Below, one piece after another: positions 59,341 to 64,000 of a DNA stretch of 64,000 nucleotides. The stretch is from Argopecten irradians (lineage: Eukaryota > Mollusca > Bivalvia > Pectinida > Pectinidae): NCBI RefSeq assembly GCF_041381155.1, contig NC_091146.1:34633328-34697327 (forward strand), read 5' to 3'. Position numbers and translations under genes: made by a program. Below the pieces are notes generated by a model. That model was not told the DNA's origin, searched no databases, and saw only the letters and a list, made by a program, of their open reading frames with translations. Each line of letters starts with the position of its first letter. The first letter of the stretch is position 1.

Positions 59341-59587
59341 CAAAAAATAACATGTCTGTTTAGGGTTACCCGACCGATCCTAATTTCTTACCCCCGACCC
59401 TAATTTTTATTCCACTTTTCTACGAAAAGAAAATTAAAAGTCGGGATTTCGATCTCAGACTCCGGTTCCGGCCATTATTTTAGAGTGAAAGTGAAAAAAG
59501 TGAGTGAAAAAATAATAAATCCTCCCGACCTACCGACCCTATTTTTTTTTTTTTTTGCCAATGTAACCCTAAACAGACATTTTTTGC
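59341..59587. mobile_element. MITE family 5 in the 3' flank of gene D
   Basis: Inverted ends around TGTCTGTTTAGGGTTAC and GTAACCCTAAACAGACA, with ACCGACCCTAATTTTT-type interior. It ends 13 bp from the gene D stop and so probably lies in its 3' UTR. Confidence 0.65.
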
Positions 59588-59599
59588 CCTAATGTAACT

Positions 59600-62500
59600 T
59601 CATGACAAAATGCAAGATTGACTACTATCGTTTTTAACACGAGATTGCCCAGGTGTACCTAAATCCTGTACAGGCGCCACAGTACACACGGTGTCGTAAG
59701 CTCCACAGGAAAAACCGTTGGGTCCCTTCACATTCAGACAGATGAAACAAAACTCACACTTACACCAGAAACACGTCATCAGCTTACAATGGATCGAATG
59801 TTCAATAAGGGCATGGCACTTTGGACAAGCGCGCAAGCTTGGACACCCTGAAACTCCATAGATCTTCTTCTTTTTGCACGATTTAAGAACTCGTAATACC
59901 GTGTCTGTGGTGCAGCTATGCATATCCTCCCATGGCTTCATACAAAACCAACAGAATTCGTACTGACCTTGACCTTTGTCATGACCTTGACTTTGACCTT
60001 GACTTTGACATGCTCTTCTACAGAATGTACAAACTACTCGCGGATTCGAGGTACTTTGACGTTCACAGTTTACGTGACAGTTTGGGCATTGTCGGATATC
60101 ATCGGAACAATACAGGCAGTTCCGGTTGATACGGGATTCAAATAGTATCTGCTCATCAACTGACACACACGCTTTGTCGATTACATCCTGGAAAGTCCAC
60201 ACTGCACCACAGACTTCCCCTCTCCCACTTTGGTCGGCAAAGCAGTGGAAACTGGTGGCCCGGTCTGTCAGTTTGGTCCAACAATGTCTGTATAAATTGT
60301 CCGGAGCTGTAAAATATACAGATAAACAATGGCCTTTACGGATGATAATTCAATTTTGCTTGTAACAAGCATTTTCATTGGCTTAAAAATTTACTTTATC
60401 AGCCCGTAAAGGAAAAAATGACGTTGCCGTTTGTAACGTCCCTTCTGATTGGCTGATATCACGGCGTAATGATTTCACAGAAAAAGAGTACCAAAATGAA
60501 TTCGGAATTTTGAATAAAATATCGTTAGTAAAATGAATTATAAGGATTAGTTTGAATATATTTTTTCATCTTATGGAGATATAACACAAAAATCTGCGTG
60601 TACTCTCATCTTAAACCGCTTCGCCGTTTATTTAGAGTACGCTCACATTTCTGTGTTATATCTCCATAACATAAGAAATATATTCAAGTTAATGATGACG
60701 GTATGTACAACTGTAATTCATGTTAAGTAGTTCATATTATTTTGTTCTTCAGAATTTAAGCCTAACTAATAAAAATGTGAATGATGGGCGCATATATATT
60801 AATAACAATCCATGCGATGTTGTAAGGAACATTCTCATTGGATTGAATATTGCATCATCTTACGACGTAAAAATGACGTGGCAATTTGCAACGGTGCCTT
60901 TGATTGGCTGAGTAAATGGTGTAATGATATTCTAGAAAACATTCTTTCATAAATTAAGATTTTTATAGGATGGAATTGAATTATAAGGATAAACTTGCAT
61001 ATCTTTTTTTATCGGAAATGCATATAAAAAGATTGGCAACTTCGGCACTTTTGCAATCAGTACAGTGACACATGTATGTACAATAATGCATCTAGTGACT
61101 TTTCCCTGTGATATTGAGGATAAAACAAAACAGAAAAAAAAAAAGAAAAACACAACTACATGTATGGTTGAACACTTTAAAAATATATATGATAAGCATA
61201 CTTATGGCGTGACCACACGGCATAAGACATCTCGGATCAGTCTCACAGGGGAACACAATATCCTTTTCATCTGTTCGTAGCCGAGGTGGTGGTGTCCGAT
61301 TAGAGTTATGAACAACCACCGATAGAGGGCGCGGCAGGTCACTGATATCACGTGACCCTTCTACCAGTAGACTGTTTTTATCGACAATGTCAATGTTATG
61401 TTTATCTTCACCCAATGCTGACGCAATGGCTGACTTGATGTCAATAAAAGTGCCCGTCTGTAAGAGAAAACATCTTTTAATTTCTCAGTAACTTTTAGCA
61501 ATTGAAAGACCCATTACCTTTCCGGAGCAAAACATAAAGGTTTCTTAAAAACATCAATTACATCCTAAAATATGTACCGATGGCCTAAGATGAGGTTACA
61601 ACACCAAACATATGCAATATATGAATACAGTGGAGATTCATTTCACTGTTTTGCCTGATGGCGCAGTGATAGTCAACGACCGCGCGGTATTTAGGACGAA
61701 GACGGGAAACATAATATGTTATGAAAATTAACATTTTATTTATTTAAATTAAATTGTTCAGAAGTTGATAATAAGTCTAGTATTAACAGTAAGTTAATAA
61801 CTTTTGCGACTCTGCAAAATTATCGATCTCGTTTTACATTCCCATTTTAAAAATTAAAAGCCGTTTCGGAAAGGTGGTGTGTCTTTAAAGTGAATAATCG
61901 GGCAAATGATTCTAAAGTCGGTAAAACTAAGACATCCAGTAGCTTATTAAATAGCTTAATAAATCCCATCAAAATCCCTCTGTATGCGAAGAAATTAATT
62001 CATATTTTAGAAATCCTAAAACGTCCTCTCGGCTGGCTATATATATATACATGTAAGTCCGTATTAACATTTCCACGCAGCTTCGCTTTCCAAGAGTTGA
62101 GTGAATTTATTTTTAGAACTGTGCTAAAACAATGGGCTTTTCCATAATTCCAATGGACAAAACTGGACAATGTTACATAAGCAGAACTTGTCCGTCGTTT
62201 TGATATGTAAGATGATTGGAAGGCCAATGAACGCATTTAGACTGGTTTTCTTTGCCCGACTACTCACTTTAAAGTTGGGGGTTTGGACTGTTTGCATTCG
62301 TCATTCTGACTTAACAGAGTTACTTCCCTTTGTTACATTCTATCCAATCGGAACACCTCGGATGTGCATGACCTCTGATCGGAATGTACAGTACTAGGTG
62401 CAATAATACATAAAAAAACTAAACATTTTCTTCGTTTGGAAACCTAATTACCCCCTAAGTGTATGTTTGAAAATGAAGAGTTATTGAAAATTGTAATGAA

Positions 62501-62681
62501 AAGTACTATAATAGCCTTATTTTAAGAAATGGAGTGCAATCGTTTCTCATTCGAGACGCACGACACACGAGGGGTATAGTGTATCGGTGGCACTGAATCA
62601 GATTTGATAATTACTCACCCTTGGAATGCTGACACGCCTGACCTGTGATTCACTCAGCCGTTGAAATGTAACATCATCCAT
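59600..62681 (-). CDS. UBL-RBR E3 ubiquitin ligase (gene D)
   Basis: Three minus-strand exons, 62681-62619, 61457-61202 and 60306-59600, with GTGAGT and GTATGC donors and TTACAG/TTTACAG acceptors, give 341 aa. The N-terminus (VTFQRLSESQ, then FIDIKSAIASALG, NIDIVD and LSVVVHN) is the ubiquitin-like domain, with its intron at the same place as in B and the free UBLs. A divergent RING1 (CLMPCGHAI, LYRHCW) follows, then an IBR (about 180-238, CPNCH to FCWFC) and a RING2 (267-297, ACPKC to FCFIC) with the catalytic cysteine in IHCKLMTC (C280). An insert in the IBR (CQSQGQSQGHDKGQGQ) is encoded by a degenerate TGACCT repeat and is absent from A and B. An ISRE-like site lies 64 bp upstream of the ATG. 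Expected role: ubiquitin or UBL transfer through a Cys intermediate in the cytosol. No membrane segment seen. Confidence 0.85.
60552..60690. repeat. Inverted repeat in intron 2 of gene D
   Basis: TTGAATATATTTTTTCATCT and TATGGAGATATAACACA pair with TGTGTTATATCTCCATA and ATATTCAA on the right. One arm recurs at 55235-55310. Two GATTGGCTGA-containing segments (about 60400-60490 and 60835-60930) are also related to each other. Confidence 0.65.
61504..61888. mobile_element. MITE family 3, copy 2, in intron 1 of gene D
   Basis: Ends GAAAGACCCATTACCTTTCC and CGGAAAGGTGGTGTGTCTTT, interior aligned with 16238-16644. Confidence 0.7.
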
Positions 62682-62744
62682 TATATATCCTTTAGTAGAA
62701 ATGGCGTGATTAGGATCGGACTTCAAAATAAAATGGGTATTTTT

Positions 62745-62755
62745 GTTTTCGGTTT
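62745..62755 (-). promoter_or_regulatory. ISRE/IRF-like site upstream of gene D
   Basis: AAACCGAAAAC on the minus strand contains AACCGAAA and lies 64-74 bp before the gene D start codon, close to the spacing of the site before gene B. Confidence 0.45.
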
Positions 62756-63294
62756 GATATGTTTACACCAGTGCGTCCAATTGTCTATCTTGGCGAGTAT
62801 GTACAATGTACATGTACATGTATGTTCATTGTTCTAACACCTTTTGTGTAGATCTTGTGTGAATCATGCTATAAATTTTAAACTAAATTGTATAGCGGAT
62901 ACAATGAGGTATATATATACATATAGAAATTATTCTTTACGACTAATTGACTAAATAGGCCTACTGTATGTGCATTTTATAAACACTATAGCACAGAATG
63001 GGTACGACCTTTGAGGTCATTCATCGATCAATATTGAAATAAAAAGATTGTTCTACCCAGAAATTTGGAGACGTTTATAATGAGTGCCTTGGAGTTTTAC
63101 GTTTATACCGTTTTCATGATGAATGGTGACCTTTTGTGATCATCGACCATTATTCGGACCTTTAGAAGGATTGATGTGAGATAATCCGAGGTAAGATATA
63201 ACTAATGTATCTTTTAATTGTTCGCATTGGGCATGTAACAGAGCATACGATTTGCTATAAGAGAGTTACCACTGCCTCTGTCATAATAACCACT
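62756..63294. other. Gene-free stretch upstream of gene D
   Basis: No gene or named repeat seen. Confidence 0.4.
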
Positions 63295-63854
63295 AGCCCG
63301 AGATACTCTGGCCCTGACACCAGACTTAGACATTATCAATATGACAGATAGATGTCTGGTGTAGGGCCAGAGCGCAGTGCTATATCAAAACGTGGAATAA
63401 GCCGACAACGTTTGGTATCGGACCAGGTCATCTCCGATTCAGCCTGACCACCGAGAAGCACCACTAACCTTAGTCTATTCAACAAATGAATAATTTATCT
63501 ACTCAAATGCAGTAATCCGTCGAGATTAAAGGCGTTTTGGATACTTTGAGAAAATGACGACGACAACGAGGGAAATTTAAAGTTGCAGAAAAGAAACTAC
63601 TGTGTTGACACAAAAGAACGTGCATGTGTGATAAAATGGATGGCTATGAGTAGATAAATTATTCATTTGTTGAACAGACCAAGGTAAGTGGCGATTCTCG
63701 GTGGTAAGCAGTCTGAATCGGAGATGACCTGGCCCGATACCAAACGGTGTCGGCTTATTCCACGTTTTGATATAGCAGTGCGCTCTGGCCCTAAACCAGA
63801 CATCTATCTGTCATAATGTCTAAGTCTGGTGTCAGGGCCAGAGTATCGCGGGCT
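63295..63854. mobile_element. Foldback element with about 208-bp inverted arms
   Basis: Arms 63296-63503 and 63647-63854 are reverse complements (AGCCCGAGATACTCTGGCCC against GGGCCAGAGTATCGCGGGCT). Each arm holds a smaller hairpin (CTGGCCCTGACACCAGAC with GTCTGGTGTAGGGCCAG). The middle has no coding frame. Confidence 0.85.
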
Positions 63855-64000
63855 AAATATCCCCTGGAGTATCGAGGATGACACTTATACGGATCTTGAC
63901 TCGAGTGACCACTGGTCAAGAACTAGTACCCATTCTCGCCATCGCATGTGTATTGGTATAATTATTACAAGCGAATTTTCAAGAAATATTTTGTGGGAAC

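Overview
The window looks like nuclear DNA of a lophotrochozoan animal, most likely a bivalve mollusc. It is AT-rich and has spliced genes with GT..AG introns. It carries tRNA-headed SINEs whose tail resembles those I know from scallops, several MITE families, and many long minisatellites. Species assignment is inference.

The core is a cluster of related genes for ubiquitin-like (UBL) proteins and RBR (RING1-IBR-RING2) E3 ligases. From left to right: (A) 8115-11923, minus, a predicted TRIM-UBL-RBR fusion of 761 aa; (UBL-1) 24137-24718, plus, a free 84-aa ubiquitin-like protein ending RLPGGQ; (UBL-2) 30261-30765, minus, a free 94-aa ubiquitin-like protein with a diglycine and an 11-residue tail; (B) 32716-34928, plus, a 309-aa UBL-RBR; a broken UBL copy near 36851-36997, minus; (C) 38513-49699, plus, a UBL-RBR relic reduced to its UBL and split in exon 1 by an LTR retroelement; a UBL scrap at 50641-50765; (UBL-3) 52130-53940, plus, a UBL without a start codon or diglycine; (D) 59600-62681, minus, a 341-aa UBL-RBR. 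Free UBLs and the N-termini of the RBR proteins share one intron, phase 0, at the same place in the ubiquitin fold. They therefore form one gene family. UBL-2/B and the 36.8 kb fragment/C are two copies of one head-to-head unit.

Matches to GAAANNGAAAGT, an ISRE/IRF-like motif, recur through the cluster, and looser versions lie just before the starts of B and D. The working hypothesis is an IRF-inducible mini conjugation system: divergent diglycine modifiers beside RBR ligases that keep the RING2 catalytic cysteine, comparable in logic to vertebrate ISG15 and its ligase. This is inference from sequence and synteny only.

The rest is repeat-rich. A young Ty3/Gypsy-type LTR element (38571-48729) has integrase ahead of reverse transcriptase, as in the Gmr1 group, and contains a near-identical second copy plus a duplicated piece of host flank. 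Minisatellites with units of 28, 44, 54, 67 and 96 bp lie in or near the gene introns and ends. The first 8 kb and the last 1.3 kb hold only repeats and unassigned DNA.
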